A DNA stretch of 64,000 bases from Sabellastarte sp. h YS-2021. Lineage: Eukaryota; Annelida; Polychaeta; Sabellida; Sabellidae. A program made the position numbers and the translations under genes. The first letter of the stretch is position 1, and the number at the start of each line of letters is the position of its first letter. A model generated the notes under the pieces. The model had not been told where the DNA came from, ran no database searches, and worked only from the letters and a program-made list of their open reading frames with translations. Of this stretch, positions 10,001 through 24,410 are shown piece after piece. The DNA is taken from assembly GCA_964017235.1 (NCBI GenBank), contig OZ024928.1, positions 80,657,566 to 80,721,565 on the forward strand, read 5' to 3'.

Positions 10001-11080
10001 TCACAGGAAACTCAGTTTATATCAGAGAATGAATTTGTATTGGGCTGGCCCACTCGAGGGCCACTTTAATAATTTCAATTTCCGGGGTGTGGAGGCCCAT
10101 GACCCCTCAAGTTGGAAATGTCAAGTATATCACAATATTGCCAATACGAAGCCCAAATTTAATTTCTTGCATATTCTAATAATTAATGAGGATATTTTAG
10201 GCACATTTGGAGCATTACATGTCTGACCAGAAATTACTTCACCAAAATATTGTTGTAAAAATAGACAAAAATAGATGTAAATCAGCCCAAACCAGTACCA
10301 AATGTTGGTCTATAAGTGTGAAATTTGGCCCAAAAATTACTTGCCACACACTAAATCTGATTGCATAGGTTTTAGGATTACATCTGGTATACCAGTGGTG
10401 TCCTATGTGTCATATGTGGTTCAGGAAGGCCAAAATACAGCCACAGATGGCTGTATCAGGAAATGCTGATATATTCTCAATTAAGGTAGATTCAAGGTTG
10501 AAAACCATATTGTTTCCTACAGGAGTCGGCCCTGAAATGAATTTTAATAGTGTGCTCTTTGAGAAATTCGTATCTAGCCCAAAGTGCAGGTTCAGGGAGT
10601 GTAGTTGGCGAGGGATTCATAAAATGCCAGATCAGCCCAAACCATCCCTTAAAGTTGGTTAATCTGGCTGAAATTTTCACAGGAAACTCAGTTTATATCA
10701 GAGAATGAATTTGTATTGGGCTGGCCCACTCGAGGGCCACTTTAATAATTTCAATTTTCGGGGTCTGGAGGCCCATGACCCCTCAAGTTGGAAATGTCAA
10801 GTATATCACAATATTGCCAATACGAAGCCCAAATTTAATTTCTTGCATATTCTAATAATTAATGAGGATATTTTAGGCACATTTGGAGCATTACATGTCT
10901 GACCAGAAATTACTTCACCCAAATATTGTTGTAAAAATAGACAAAAATAGATGTAAATCAGCCCAAACCAGTACCAAATGTTGGTCTATAAGTGTGAAAT
11001 TTGGCCCAAAAATTACTTGCCACACACTAAATCTGATTGCATAGATTTTAGGATTACATCTGGTATACCAGTGGTGTCAT
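7034..11080. repeat. Dimeric higher-order repeat, units 7-12
   Basis: Two unit types alternate. Units 8, 10 and 12 share TTTTCGGGGTCTGG (near 8060, 9402 and 10754) and a TAA in GGTTAATCTGG. Units 7, 9 and 11 have the standard TTTCCGGGGTGTGG. The repeat distance is 1343 bp for units 7-8 versus 9-10 (unit 9 lacks nine bases) and 1352 bp for units 10-11 versus 12-13. Units 8 and 10 also share CACTTAATCTG in their upstream flank. Confidence 0.8.
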
Positions 11081-14000
11081 ATGTGTCATATGTGGTCCAG
11101 GAAGGCCAAAATACAGCCACAGATGGCTGTATCAGGAAATGCTGATATATTCTCAATTAAGGTAGATTCAAGGTTGAAAACCATATTGTTTCCTACAGGA
11201 GTCGGCCCTGAAATGAATTTTAATAGTGTGTTCTTTGAGAAATTCGTATCTAGCCCAAAGTGCAGGTTCAGGGAGTGTAGTTGGCGAGGGATTCATAAAA
11301 TGCCAGATCAGCCCAAACCATCCCTTAAAGTTGGTCAATCTGGCTGAAATTTTCACAGGAAACTCAGTTTATATCAGAGAATGAATTTGTATTGGGCTGG
11401 CCCACTCGAGGGCCACTTTAATAATTTCAATTTCCGGGGTGTGGAGGCCCATGACCCCTCAAGTTGGAAATGTCAAGTATATCACAATATTGCCAATACG
11501 AAGCCCAAATTTAATTTCTTGCATATTCTAATAATTAATGAGGATATTTTAGGCACATTTGGAGCATTACATGTCTGACCAGAAATTACTTCACCCAAAT
11601 ATTGTTGTAAAAATAGACAAAAATAGATGTAAATCAGCCCAAACCAGTACCAAATGTTGGTCTATAAGTGTGAAATTTGGCCCAAAAATTACTTGCCACA
11701 CACTAAATCTGATTGCATAGGTTTTAGGATTACATCTGGTATACCAGTGGTGTCATATGTGTCATATGTGGTCCAGGAAGGCCAAAATACAGCCACAGAT
11801 GGCTGTATCAGGAAATGCTGATATATTCTCAATTAAGGTAGATTCAAGGTTGAAAACCATATTGTTTTCTACAGGAGTCGGCCCTGAAATGAATTTTAAT
11901 AGTGTGTTCTTTGAGAAATTCGTATCTAGCCCAAAGTGCAGGTTCAGGGAGTGTAGTTGGCGAGGGATTCATAAAATGCCAGATCAGCCCAAACCATCCC
12001 TTAAAGTTGGTCAATCTGGCTGAAATTTTCACAGGAAACTCAGTTTATATCAGAGAATGAATTTGTATTGGGCTGGCCCACTCGAGGGCCACTTTAATAA
12101 TTTCAATTTCCGGGGTGTGGAGGCCCATGACCCCTCAAGTTGGAAATGTCAAGTATATCACAATATTGCCAATACGAAGCCCAAATTTAATTTCTTGCAT
12201 ATTCTAATAATTAATGAGGATATTTTAGGCACATTTGGAGCATTACATGTCTGACCAGAAATTACTTCACCAAAATATTGTTGTAAAAATAGACAAAAAT
12301 AGATGTAAATCAGCCCAAACCAGTACCAAATGTTGGTCTATAAGTGTGAAATTTGGCCCAAAAATTACTTGCCACACACTAAATCTGATTGCATAGGTTT
12401 TAGGATTACATCTGGTATACCAGTGGTGTCCTATGTGTCATATGTGGTTCAGGAAGGCCAAAATACAGCCACAGATGGCTGTATCAGGAAATGCTGATAT
12501 ATTCTCAATTAAGGTAGATTCAAGATTGAAAACCATATTGTTTCCTACAGGAGTCGGCCCTGAAATGAATTTTAATAGTGTGCTCTTTGAGAAATTCGTA
12601 TCTAGCCCAAAGTGCAGGTTCAGGGAGTGTAGTTGGCGAGGGATTCATAAAATGCCAGATCAGCCCAAACCATCCCTTAAAGTTGGTCAATCTGGCTGAA
12701 ATTTTCACAGGAAACTCAGTTTATATCAGAGAATGAATTTGTATTGGGCTGCCCACTTGAGGGCCACTTTAATAATTTCAATTTCCGGGGTGTGGAGGCC
12801 CATGACCCCTCAAGTTGGAAATGTCAAGTATATCACAATATTGCCAATACGAAGCCCAAATTTAATTTCTTGCATATTCTAATAATTAATGAGGATATTT
12901 TAGGCACAATTGGAGCCTTACATGTCTGACCAGAAATTACTTCACCAAAATATTGTTGTAAAAATAGACAAAAATAGATGTAAATCAGCCCAAACCAGTA
13001 CCAAATGTTGGTCTATAAGTGTGAAATTTGGCCCAAAAATTACTTGCCACACACTAAATCTGATTGCATAGGTTTTAGGATTACATCTGGTATACCAGTG
13101 GTGTCATATGTGTCATATGTGGTCCAGGAAGGCCAAAATACAGCCACAGATGGCTGTATCAGGAAATGCTGATATATTCTCAATTAAGGTAGATTCAAGG
13201 TTGAAAACCATATTGTTTCCTACAGGAGTCGGCCCTGAAATGAATTTTAATAGTGTGTTCTTTGAGAAATTCGTATCTAGCCCAAAGTGCAGGTTCAGGG
13301 AGTGTAGTTGGCGAGGGATTCATAAAATGCCAGATCAGTCCAAACCATCCCTTAAAGTTGGTCAATCTGGCTGAAATTTTCACAGGAAACTCAGTTTATA
13401 TCAGAGAATGAATTTGTATTGGGCTGGCCCACTCGAGGGCCACTTTAATAATTTCAATTTCCGGGGTGTGGAGGCCCATGACCCCTCAAGTTGGAAATGT
13501 CAAGTATATCACAATATTGCCAATACGAAGCCCAAATTTAATTTCTTGCATATTCTAATAATTAATGAGGATATTTTAGGCACATTTGGAGCATTACATG
13601 TCTGACCAGAAATTACTTCACCCAAATATTGTTGTAAAAATAGACAAAAATAGATGTAAATCAGCCCAAACCAGTACCAAATGTTGGTCTATAAGTGTGA
13701 AATTTGGCCCAAAAATTACTTGCCACACACTAAATCTGATTGCATAGGTTTTAGGATTACATCTGGTATACCAGTGGTGTCATATGTGTCATATGTGGTC
13801 CAGGAAGGCCAAAATACAGCCACAGATGGCTGTATCAGGAAATGCTGATATATTCTCAATTAAGGTAGATTCAAGGTTGAAAACCATATTGTTTCCTACA
13901 GGAGTCGGCCCTGAAATGAATTTTAATAGTGTGTTCTTTGAGAAATTCGTATCTAGCCCAAAGTGCAGGTTCAGGGAGTGTAGTTGGCGAGGGATTCATA

Positions 14001-15284
14001 AAATGCCAGATCAGCCCAAACCATCCCTTAAAGTTGGTCAATCTGGCTGAAATTTTCACAGGAAACTCAGTTTATATCAGAGAATGAATTTGTATTGGGC
14101 TGGCCCACTCGAGGGCCACTTTAATAATTTCAATTTCCGGGGTGTGGAGGCCCATGACCCCTCAAGTTGGAAATGTCAAGTATATCACAATATTGCCAAT
14201 ACGAAGCCCAAATTTAATTTCTTGCATATTCTAATAATTAATGAGGATATTTTAGGCACATTTGGAGCATTACATGTCTGACCAGAAATTACTTCACCAA
14301 AATATTGTTGTAAAAATAGACAAAAATAGATGTAAATCAGCCCAAACCAGTACCAAATGTTGGTCTATAAGTGTGAAATTTGGCCCAAAAATTACTTGCC
14401 ACACACTAAATCTGATTGCATAGGTTTTAGGATTACATCTGGTATACCAGTGGTGTCCTATGTGTCATATGTGGTTCAGGAAGGCCAAAATACAGCCACA
14501 GATGGCTGTATCAGGAAATGCTGATATATTCTCAATTAAGGTAGATTCAAGATTGAAAACCATATTGTTTCCTACAGGAGTCGGCCCTGAAATGAATTTT
14601 AATAGTGTGCTCTTTGAGAAATTCGTATCTAGCCCAAAGTGCAGGTTCAGGGAGTGTAGTTGGCGAGGGATTCATAAAATGCCAGATCAGCCCAAACCAT
14701 CCCTTAAAGTTGGTCAATCTGGCTGAAATTTTCACAGGAAACTCAGTTTATATCAGAGAATGAATTTGTATTGGGCTGCCCACTTGAGGGCCACTTTAAT
14801 AATTTCAATTTCCGGGGTGTGGAGGCCCATGACCCCTCAAGTTGGAAATGTCAAGTATATCACAATATTGCCAATACAAAGCCCAAATTTAATTTCTTGC
14901 ATATTCTAATAATTAATGAGGATATTTTGGGCACATTTGGAGCATTACATGTCTGACCAGAAATTACTTCACCAAAATATTGTTGTAAAAATAGACAAAA
15001 ATAGATGTAAATCAGCCCAAACCAGTACCAAATGTTGGTCTATAAGTGTGAAATTTGGCCCAAAAATTACTTGCCACACACTAAATCTGATTGCATAGGT
15101 TTTAGGATTACATCTGGTATACCAGTGGTGTCCTATGTGTCATATGTGGTTCAGGAAGGCCAAAATACAGCCACAGATGGCTGTATCAGGAAATGCTGAT
15201 ATATTCTCAATTAAGGTAGATTCAAGGTTGAAAACCATATTGTTTCCTACAGGAGTCGGCCCTGAAATGAATTTTAATAGTGTG
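10595..15284. repeat. Eight-unit duplication, copy A
   Basis: This stretch recurs at 15995-20684, 5400 bp downstream. Shared markers are ATTGTTTTCTAC in units 14 and 22, TGCCCACTTGAG in units 15/23 and 18/26, CAGATCAGTCC in units 16/24, and GATATTTTGGGCAC near 14924 and 20324. The only difference I found is A at 11044 against G at 16444. Edges are set by TTCAGG, present near 10591 but missing at the partner position, and by C/T at 15285/20685. Confidence 0.88.
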
Positions 15285-15994
15285 CTCTTTGAGAAATTCG
15301 TATCTAGCCCAAAGTGCAGGTTCAGGGAGTGTAGTTGGCGAGGGATTCATAAAATGCCAGATCAGCCCAAACCATCCCTTAAAGTTGGTCAATCTGGCTG
15401 AAATTTTCACAGGAAACTCAGTTTATATCAGAGAATGAATTTGTATTGGGCTGGCCCACTCGAGGGCCACTTTAATAATTTCAATTTCCGGGGTGTGGAG
15501 GCCCATGACCCCTCAAGTTGGAAATGTCAAGTATATCACAATATTGCCAATACGAAGCCCAAATTTAATTTCTTGCATATTCTAATAACTAATGAGGATA
15601 TTTTAGGCACAATTGGAGCCTTACATGTCTGACCAGAAATTACTTCACCAAAATATTGTTGTAAAAATAGACAAAAATAGATGTAAATCAGCCCAAACCA
15701 GTACCAAATGTTGGTCTATAAGTGTGAAATTTGGCCCAAAAATTACTTGCCACACACTAAATCTGATTGCATAGGTTTTAGGATTACATCTGGTATACCA
15801 GTGGTGTCCTATGTGTCATATGTGGTTCAGGAAGGCCAAAATACAGCCACAGATGGCTGTATCAGGAAATGCTGATATATTCTCAATTAAGGTAGATTCA
15901 AGATTGAAAACCATATTGTTTCCTACAGGAGTCGGCCCTGAAATGAATTTTAATAGTGTGCTCTTTGAGAAATTCGTATCTAGCCCAAAGTGCA

Positions 15995-18900
15995 GGGAGT
16001 GTAGTTGGCGAGGGATTCATAAAATGCCAGATCAGCCCAAACCATCCCTTAAAGTTGGTTAATCTGGCTGAAATTTTCACAGGAAACTCAGTTTATATCA
16101 GAGAATGAATTTGTATTGGGCTGGCCCACTCGAGGGCCACTTTAATAATTTCAATTTTCGGGGTCTGGAGGCCCATGACCCCTCAAGTTGGAAATGTCAA
16201 GTATATCACAATATTGCCAATACGAAGCCCAAATTTAATTTCTTGCATATTCTAATAATTAATGAGGATATTTTAGGCACATTTGGAGCATTACATGTCT
16301 GACCAGAAATTACTTCACCCAAATATTGTTGTAAAAATAGACAAAAATAGATGTAAATCAGCCCAAACCAGTACCAAATGTTGGTCTATAAGTGTGAAAT
16401 TTGGCCCAAAAATTACTTGCCACACACTAAATCTGATTGCATAGGTTTTAGGATTACATCTGGTATACCAGTGGTGTCATATGTGTCATATGTGGTCCAG
16501 GAAGGCCAAAATACAGCCACAGATGGCTGTATCAGGAAATGCTGATATATTCTCAATTAAGGTAGATTCAAGGTTGAAAACCATATTGTTTCCTACAGGA
16601 GTCGGCCCTGAAATGAATTTTAATAGTGTGTTCTTTGAGAAATTCGTATCTAGCCCAAAGTGCAGGTTCAGGGAGTGTAGTTGGCGAGGGATTCATAAAA
16701 TGCCAGATCAGCCCAAACCATCCCTTAAAGTTGGTCAATCTGGCTGAAATTTTCACAGGAAACTCAGTTTATATCAGAGAATGAATTTGTATTGGGCTGG
16801 CCCACTCGAGGGCCACTTTAATAATTTCAATTTCCGGGGTGTGGAGGCCCATGACCCCTCAAGTTGGAAATGTCAAGTATATCACAATATTGCCAATACG
16901 AAGCCCAAATTTAATTTCTTGCATATTCTAATAATTAATGAGGATATTTTAGGCACATTTGGAGCATTACATGTCTGACCAGAAATTACTTCACCCAAAT
17001 ATTGTTGTAAAAATAGACAAAAATAGATGTAAATCAGCCCAAACCAGTACCAAATGTTGGTCTATAAGTGTGAAATTTGGCCCAAAAATTACTTGCCACA
17101 CACTAAATCTGATTGCATAGGTTTTAGGATTACATCTGGTATACCAGTGGTGTCATATGTGTCATATGTGGTCCAGGAAGGCCAAAATACAGCCACAGAT
17201 GGCTGTATCAGGAAATGCTGATATATTCTCAATTAAGGTAGATTCAAGGTTGAAAACCATATTGTTTTCTACAGGAGTCGGCCCTGAAATGAATTTTAAT
17301 AGTGTGTTCTTTGAGAAATTCGTATCTAGCCCAAAGTGCAGGTTCAGGGAGTGTAGTTGGCGAGGGATTCATAAAATGCCAGATCAGCCCAAACCATCCC
17401 TTAAAGTTGGTCAATCTGGCTGAAATTTTCACAGGAAACTCAGTTTATATCAGAGAATGAATTTGTATTGGGCTGGCCCACTCGAGGGCCACTTTAATAA
17501 TTTCAATTTCCGGGGTGTGGAGGCCCATGACCCCTCAAGTTGGAAATGTCAAGTATATCACAATATTGCCAATACGAAGCCCAAATTTAATTTCTTGCAT
17601 ATTCTAATAATTAATGAGGATATTTTAGGCACATTTGGAGCATTACATGTCTGACCAGAAATTACTTCACCAAAATATTGTTGTAAAAATAGACAAAAAT
17701 AGATGTAAATCAGCCCAAACCAGTACCAAATGTTGGTCTATAAGTGTGAAATTTGGCCCAAAAATTACTTGCCACACACTAAATCTGATTGCATAGGTTT
17801 TAGGATTACATCTGGTATACCAGTGGTGTCCTATGTGTCATATGTGGTTCAGGAAGGCCAAAATACAGCCACAGATGGCTGTATCAGGAAATGCTGATAT
17901 ATTCTCAATTAAGGTAGATTCAAGATTGAAAACCATATTGTTTCCTACAGGAGTCGGCCCTGAAATGAATTTTAATAGTGTGCTCTTTGAGAAATTCGTA
18001 TCTAGCCCAAAGTGCAGGTTCAGGGAGTGTAGTTGGCGAGGGATTCATAAAATGCCAGATCAGCCCAAACCATCCCTTAAAGTTGGTCAATCTGGCTGAA
18101 ATTTTCACAGGAAACTCAGTTTATATCAGAGAATGAATTTGTATTGGGCTGCCCACTTGAGGGCCACTTTAATAATTTCAATTTCCGGGGTGTGGAGGCC
18201 CATGACCCCTCAAGTTGGAAATGTCAAGTATATCACAATATTGCCAATACGAAGCCCAAATTTAATTTCTTGCATATTCTAATAATTAATGAGGATATTT
18301 TAGGCACAATTGGAGCCTTACATGTCTGACCAGAAATTACTTCACCAAAATATTGTTGTAAAAATAGACAAAAATAGATGTAAATCAGCCCAAACCAGTA
18401 CCAAATGTTGGTCTATAAGTGTGAAATTTGGCCCAAAAATTACTTGCCACACACTAAATCTGATTGCATAGGTTTTAGGATTACATCTGGTATACCAGTG
18501 GTGTCATATGTGTCATATGTGGTCCAGGAAGGCCAAAATACAGCCACAGATGGCTGTATCAGGAAATGCTGATATATTCTCAATTAAGGTAGATTCAAGG
18601 TTGAAAACCATATTGTTTCCTACAGGAGTCGGCCCTGAAATGAATTTTAATAGTGTGTTCTTTGAGAAATTCGTATCTAGCCCAAAGTGCAGGTTCAGGG
18701 AGTGTAGTTGGCGAGGGATTCATAAAATGCCAGATCAGTCCAAACCATCCCTTAAAGTTGGTCAATCTGGCTGAAATTTTCACAGGAAACTCAGTTTATA
18801 TCAGAGAATGAATTTGTATTGGGCTGGCCCACTCGAGGGCCACTTTAATAATTTCAATTTCCGGGGTGTGGAGGCCCATGACCCCTCAAGTTGGAAATGT

Positions 18901-20684
18901 CAAGTATATCACAATATTGCCAATACGAAGCCCAAATTTAATTTCTTGCATATTCTAATAATTAATGAGGATATTTTAGGCACATTTGGAGCATTACATG
19001 TCTGACCAGAAATTACTTCACCCAAATATTGTTGTAAAAATAGACAAAAATAGATGTAAATCAGCCCAAACCAGTACCAAATGTTGGTCTATAAGTGTGA
19101 AATTTGGCCCAAAAATTACTTGCCACACACTAAATCTGATTGCATAGGTTTTAGGATTACATCTGGTATACCAGTGGTGTCATATGTGTCATATGTGGTC
19201 CAGGAAGGCCAAAATACAGCCACAGATGGCTGTATCAGGAAATGCTGATATATTCTCAATTAAGGTAGATTCAAGGTTGAAAACCATATTGTTTCCTACA
19301 GGAGTCGGCCCTGAAATGAATTTTAATAGTGTGTTCTTTGAGAAATTCGTATCTAGCCCAAAGTGCAGGTTCAGGGAGTGTAGTTGGCGAGGGATTCATA
19401 AAATGCCAGATCAGCCCAAACCATCCCTTAAAGTTGGTCAATCTGGCTGAAATTTTCACAGGAAACTCAGTTTATATCAGAGAATGAATTTGTATTGGGC
19501 TGGCCCACTCGAGGGCCACTTTAATAATTTCAATTTCCGGGGTGTGGAGGCCCATGACCCCTCAAGTTGGAAATGTCAAGTATATCACAATATTGCCAAT
19601 ACGAAGCCCAAATTTAATTTCTTGCATATTCTAATAATTAATGAGGATATTTTAGGCACATTTGGAGCATTACATGTCTGACCAGAAATTACTTCACCAA
19701 AATATTGTTGTAAAAATAGACAAAAATAGATGTAAATCAGCCCAAACCAGTACCAAATGTTGGTCTATAAGTGTGAAATTTGGCCCAAAAATTACTTGCC
19801 ACACACTAAATCTGATTGCATAGGTTTTAGGATTACATCTGGTATACCAGTGGTGTCCTATGTGTCATATGTGGTTCAGGAAGGCCAAAATACAGCCACA
19901 GATGGCTGTATCAGGAAATGCTGATATATTCTCAATTAAGGTAGATTCAAGATTGAAAACCATATTGTTTCCTACAGGAGTCGGCCCTGAAATGAATTTT
20001 AATAGTGTGCTCTTTGAGAAATTCGTATCTAGCCCAAAGTGCAGGTTCAGGGAGTGTAGTTGGCGAGGGATTCATAAAATGCCAGATCAGCCCAAACCAT
20101 CCCTTAAAGTTGGTCAATCTGGCTGAAATTTTCACAGGAAACTCAGTTTATATCAGAGAATGAATTTGTATTGGGCTGCCCACTTGAGGGCCACTTTAAT
20201 AATTTCAATTTCCGGGGTGTGGAGGCCCATGACCCCTCAAGTTGGAAATGTCAAGTATATCACAATATTGCCAATACAAAGCCCAAATTTAATTTCTTGC
20301 ATATTCTAATAATTAATGAGGATATTTTGGGCACATTTGGAGCATTACATGTCTGACCAGAAATTACTTCACCAAAATATTGTTGTAAAAATAGACAAAA
20401 ATAGATGTAAATCAGCCCAAACCAGTACCAAATGTTGGTCTATAAGTGTGAAATTTGGCCCAAAAATTACTTGCCACACACTAAATCTGATTGCATAGGT
20501 TTTAGGATTACATCTGGTATACCAGTGGTGTCCTATGTGTCATATGTGGTTCAGGAAGGCCAAAATACAGCCACAGATGGCTGTATCAGGAAATGCTGAT
20601 ATATTCTCAATTAAGGTAGATTCAAGGTTGAAAACCATATTGTTTCCTACAGGAGTCGGCCCTGAAATGAATTTTAATAGTGTG
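15995..20684. repeat. Eight-unit duplication, copy B
   Basis: Partner of 10595-15284, at a constant offset of 5400 bp (five 676-bp, two 675-bp and one 670-bp unit). The left edge falls at the 6-bp deletion of unit 20, which is also found in unit 1, so an exchange breakpoint lies close to 15995. Confidence 0.88.
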
Positions 20685-20989
20685 TTCTTTGCGAAATTCG
20701 TATCTAGCCCAAAGTGCAGGTTCAGGGAGTGTAGTTGGCGAGGGATTCATAAAATGCCAGATCAGCCCAAACCATCCCTTAAAGTTGGTCAATCTGGCTG
20801 AAATTTTCACAGGAAACTCAGTTTATATCAGAGAATGAATTTGTATTGGGCTGGCCCACTCGAGGGCCACTTTAATAATTTCAATTTCCGGGGTCTGGAG
20901 GCCCATGACCCCTCAAGTTGGAAATGTCAAGTATATCACAATATTGCCAATACGAAGCCCAAATTTAATTTTTTGCATATTCTAAAAAT

Positions 20990-23900
20990 TAATGGGGATA
21001 TTTTAGGCACATTTGGAGCATTACATGTCTGACCAGAAATTACTTCACCCAAATATTGTTGTAAAAATAGATGTAAATCAGTCCAAACCAGTACCAAATG
21101 TTGGTCTATAAGTGTGAAATTTGGCCCAAAAATTACTTGCCACACACTAAATCTGATTGCATAGGTTTTAGGATTACATCTGGTATACCAGTGGTGTCCT
21201 ATGTGTCATATGTGGTCCAGGAAGGTCAAAATACAGCCACAGATGGCTGTATCAGGAAATGCTGATATATTCTCAATTAAGGTAGATTCAAGGTTAAAAA
21301 CCATATTGTTTCCTACAGGAGTCGCCCCTGAAATGAATTTTAATAGTGTGTTCTTTGAGAAATTCATATCTAACCCAAAGTGCAGGTTCAGGGAGTGTAG
21401 TTGGCGAGGGATTCATAAAATGCCAGATCAGCCCAAACCATCCCTTAAAGTTGGTCAATCTGGCTGAAATTTTCACAGGAAACTCAGTTTATATCAGAGA
21501 ATGAATTTGTATTGGGCTGTCCCACTCGAGGGACACTTTAATAATTTCAATTTCCGGGGTGTGGAGGCCCATGCATGACCCCTCAAGTTGGAAATGTCAA
21601 GTATATCACAATATTGCCAATACAAAGCCCAAATTTAATTTCTTGCATATTCTAATAATTAATGAGGATATTTTAGGCACATTTGGAGCATTACATGTCT
21701 GACCAGAAATTACTTCACCCAAATATTGTTGTAAAAATAGACAAAAATAGATGTAAATCAGCCCAAACCAGTACCAAATGTTGGTCTATAAGTGTGAAAT
21801 TTGGCCCAAAAATTACTTGCCACACACTAAATCTGATTGCATAGCTTTTAGGATTACATCTGGTATACCAGTGGTGTCCTATGTGTCATATGTGGTTCAG
21901 GAAGGCCAAAATACAGCCACAGATGGCTGTATCAGGAAATGCTGATATATTCTCAATTAAGGTAGATTCAAGGTTGAAAACCATATTGTTTCCTACAGGA
22001 GTCGGCCCTGAAATGAATTTTAATAGTGTGTTCTTTGAGAAATTCATATCTAGCCCAAAGTGCAGGTTCAGGGAGTGTAGTTGGCGAGGGATTCATAAAA
22101 TGCCAGATCAGCCCAAACCATCCCTTAAAGTTGGTCAATCTGGCTGAAATTTTCACAGGAAACTCAGTTTATATCAGAGAATGAATTTGTATTGGGCTGG
22201 CCCACTCGAGGGCCACTTTAATAATTTCAATTTCCGGGGTCTGGAGGCCCATGACCCCTCAAGTTGGAAATGTAAAGTATATCACAATATTGCCAATACG
22301 AAGCCCAAATTTAATTTTTTGCATATTCTAAAAATTAATGGGGATATTTTAGGCACATTTGGAGCATTACATGTCTGACCAGAAATTACTTCACCCAAAT
22401 ATTGTTGTAAAAATAGATGTAAATCAGTCCAAACCAGTACCAAATGTTGGTCTATAAGTGTGAAATTTGGCCCAAAAATTACTTGCCACACACTAAATCT
22501 GATTGCATAGGTTTTAGGATTACATCTGGTATACCAGTGGTGTCCTATGTGTCATATGTGGTCCAGGAAGGTCAAAATACAGCCACAGATGGCTGTATCA
22601 GGAAATGCTGATATATTCTCAATTAAGGTAGATTCAAGGTTAAAAACCATATTGTTTCCTACAGGAGTCGGCCCTGAAATGAATTTTAATAGTGTGTTCT
22701 TTGAGAAATTCATATCTAGCCCAAAGTGCAGGTTCAGGGAGTGTAGTTGGCGAGGGATTCATGAAATGCCAGATCAGCCCAAACCATCCCTTAAAGTTGG
22801 TCAATCTGGCTGAAATTTTCACAGGAAACTCAGTTTATATCAGAGAATGAGTTTGTATTGGGCTGGCCCACTCGAGGGCCACTTTAATAATTTCAATTTC
22901 CGGGGTCTGGAGGCCCATGACCCCTCAAGTTGGAAATGTCAAGTATATCACAATATTGCCAATACGAAGCCCAAATTTAATTTCTTGCATATTCTAATAA
23001 TTAATGGGGATATTTTAGGCACATTTGGAGCATTACATGTCTGACCAGAAATTATTTCACCCAAATATTGTTGTAAAAATAGATGTAAATCAGTCCAAAC
23101 CAGTACCAAATGTTGGTCTATAAGTGTGAAATTTGGCCCAAAAATTACTTGCCACACACTAAATCTGATTGCATAGGTTTTAGGATTACATCTGGTATAC
23201 CAGTGGTGTCCTATGTGTCATATGTGGTCCAGGAAGGTCAAAATACAGCCACAGATGGCTGTATCAGGAAATGCTGATATATTCTCAATTAAGGTAGATT
23301 CAAGGTTAAAAACCATATTGTTTCCTACAGGAGTCGCCCCTGAAATGAATTTTAATAGTGTGTTCTTTGAGAAATTCATATCTAACCCAAAGTGCAGGTT
23401 CAGGGAGTGTAGTTGGCGAGGGATTCATAAAATGCCAGATCAGCCCAAACCATCCCTTAAAGTTGGTCAATCTGGCTGAAATTTTCACAGGAAACTCAGT
23501 TTATATCAGAGAATGAATTTGTATTGGGCTGGCCCACTCGAGGGACACTTTAATAATTTCAATTTCCGGGGTGTGGAGGCCCATGCATGACCCCTCAAGT
23601 TGGAAATGTCAAGTATATCACAATATTGCCAATACAAAGCCCAAATTTAATTTCTTGCATATTCTAATAATTAATGAGGATATTTTAGGCACATTTGGAG
23701 CATTACATGTCTGACCAGAAATTACTTCACCCAAATATTGTTGTAAAAATAGACAAAAATAGATGTAAATCAGCCCAAACCAGTACCAAATGTTGGTCTA
23801 TAAGTGTGAAATTTGGCCCAAAAATTACTTGCCACACACTAAATCTGATTGCATAGGTTTTAGGATTACATCTGGTATACCAGTGGTGTCCTATGTGTCA

Positions 23901-24410
23901 TATGTGGTTCAGGAAGGCCAAAATACAGCCACAGATGGCTGTATCAGGAAATGCTGATATATTCTCAATTAAGGTAGATTCAAGGTTGAAAACCATATTG
24001 TTTCCTACAGGAGTCGGCCCTGAAATGAATTTTAATAGTGTGTTCTTTGAGAAATTCATATCTAGCCCAAAGTGCAGGTTCAGGGAGTGTATTTGCGAGG
24101 GATTCATAAAATGCCAGATCAGCCCAAACCATCCCTTAAAGTTGGTCAATCTGGCTGAAATTTTCACAGGAAACTCAGTTTATATCAGAGAATGAATTTG
24201 TATTGGGCTGGCCCACTCGAGGGCCACTTTAATAATTTCAATTTCCGGGGTCTGGAGGCCCATGACCCCTCAAGTTGGAAATGTAAAGTATATCACAATA
24301 TTGCCAATACGAAGCCCAAATTTAATTTTTTGCATATTCTAAAAATTAATGGGGATATTTTAGGCACATTTGGAGCATTACATGTCTGACCAGAAATTAC
24401 TTCACCCAAA
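20990..24410. repeat. Trimeric higher-order repeat, offset 2012 bp
   Basis: About 20990-22400 matches about 23000-24410. Markers are a 4-bp insertion giving CCCATGCATGACC (near 21572 and 23582), TCTAACCCAAAG, TGTAAAGTATATC (near 22272 and 24283) and TTCTAAAAATTAATG. Differences include the arm change at 21520, C/G at 21845/23857, C/T at 21045/23055, and a lost base near 24091. This zone mixes the GTCGGCCC and GTCGCCCC unit types and so separates the left and right populations. Confidence 0.78.
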
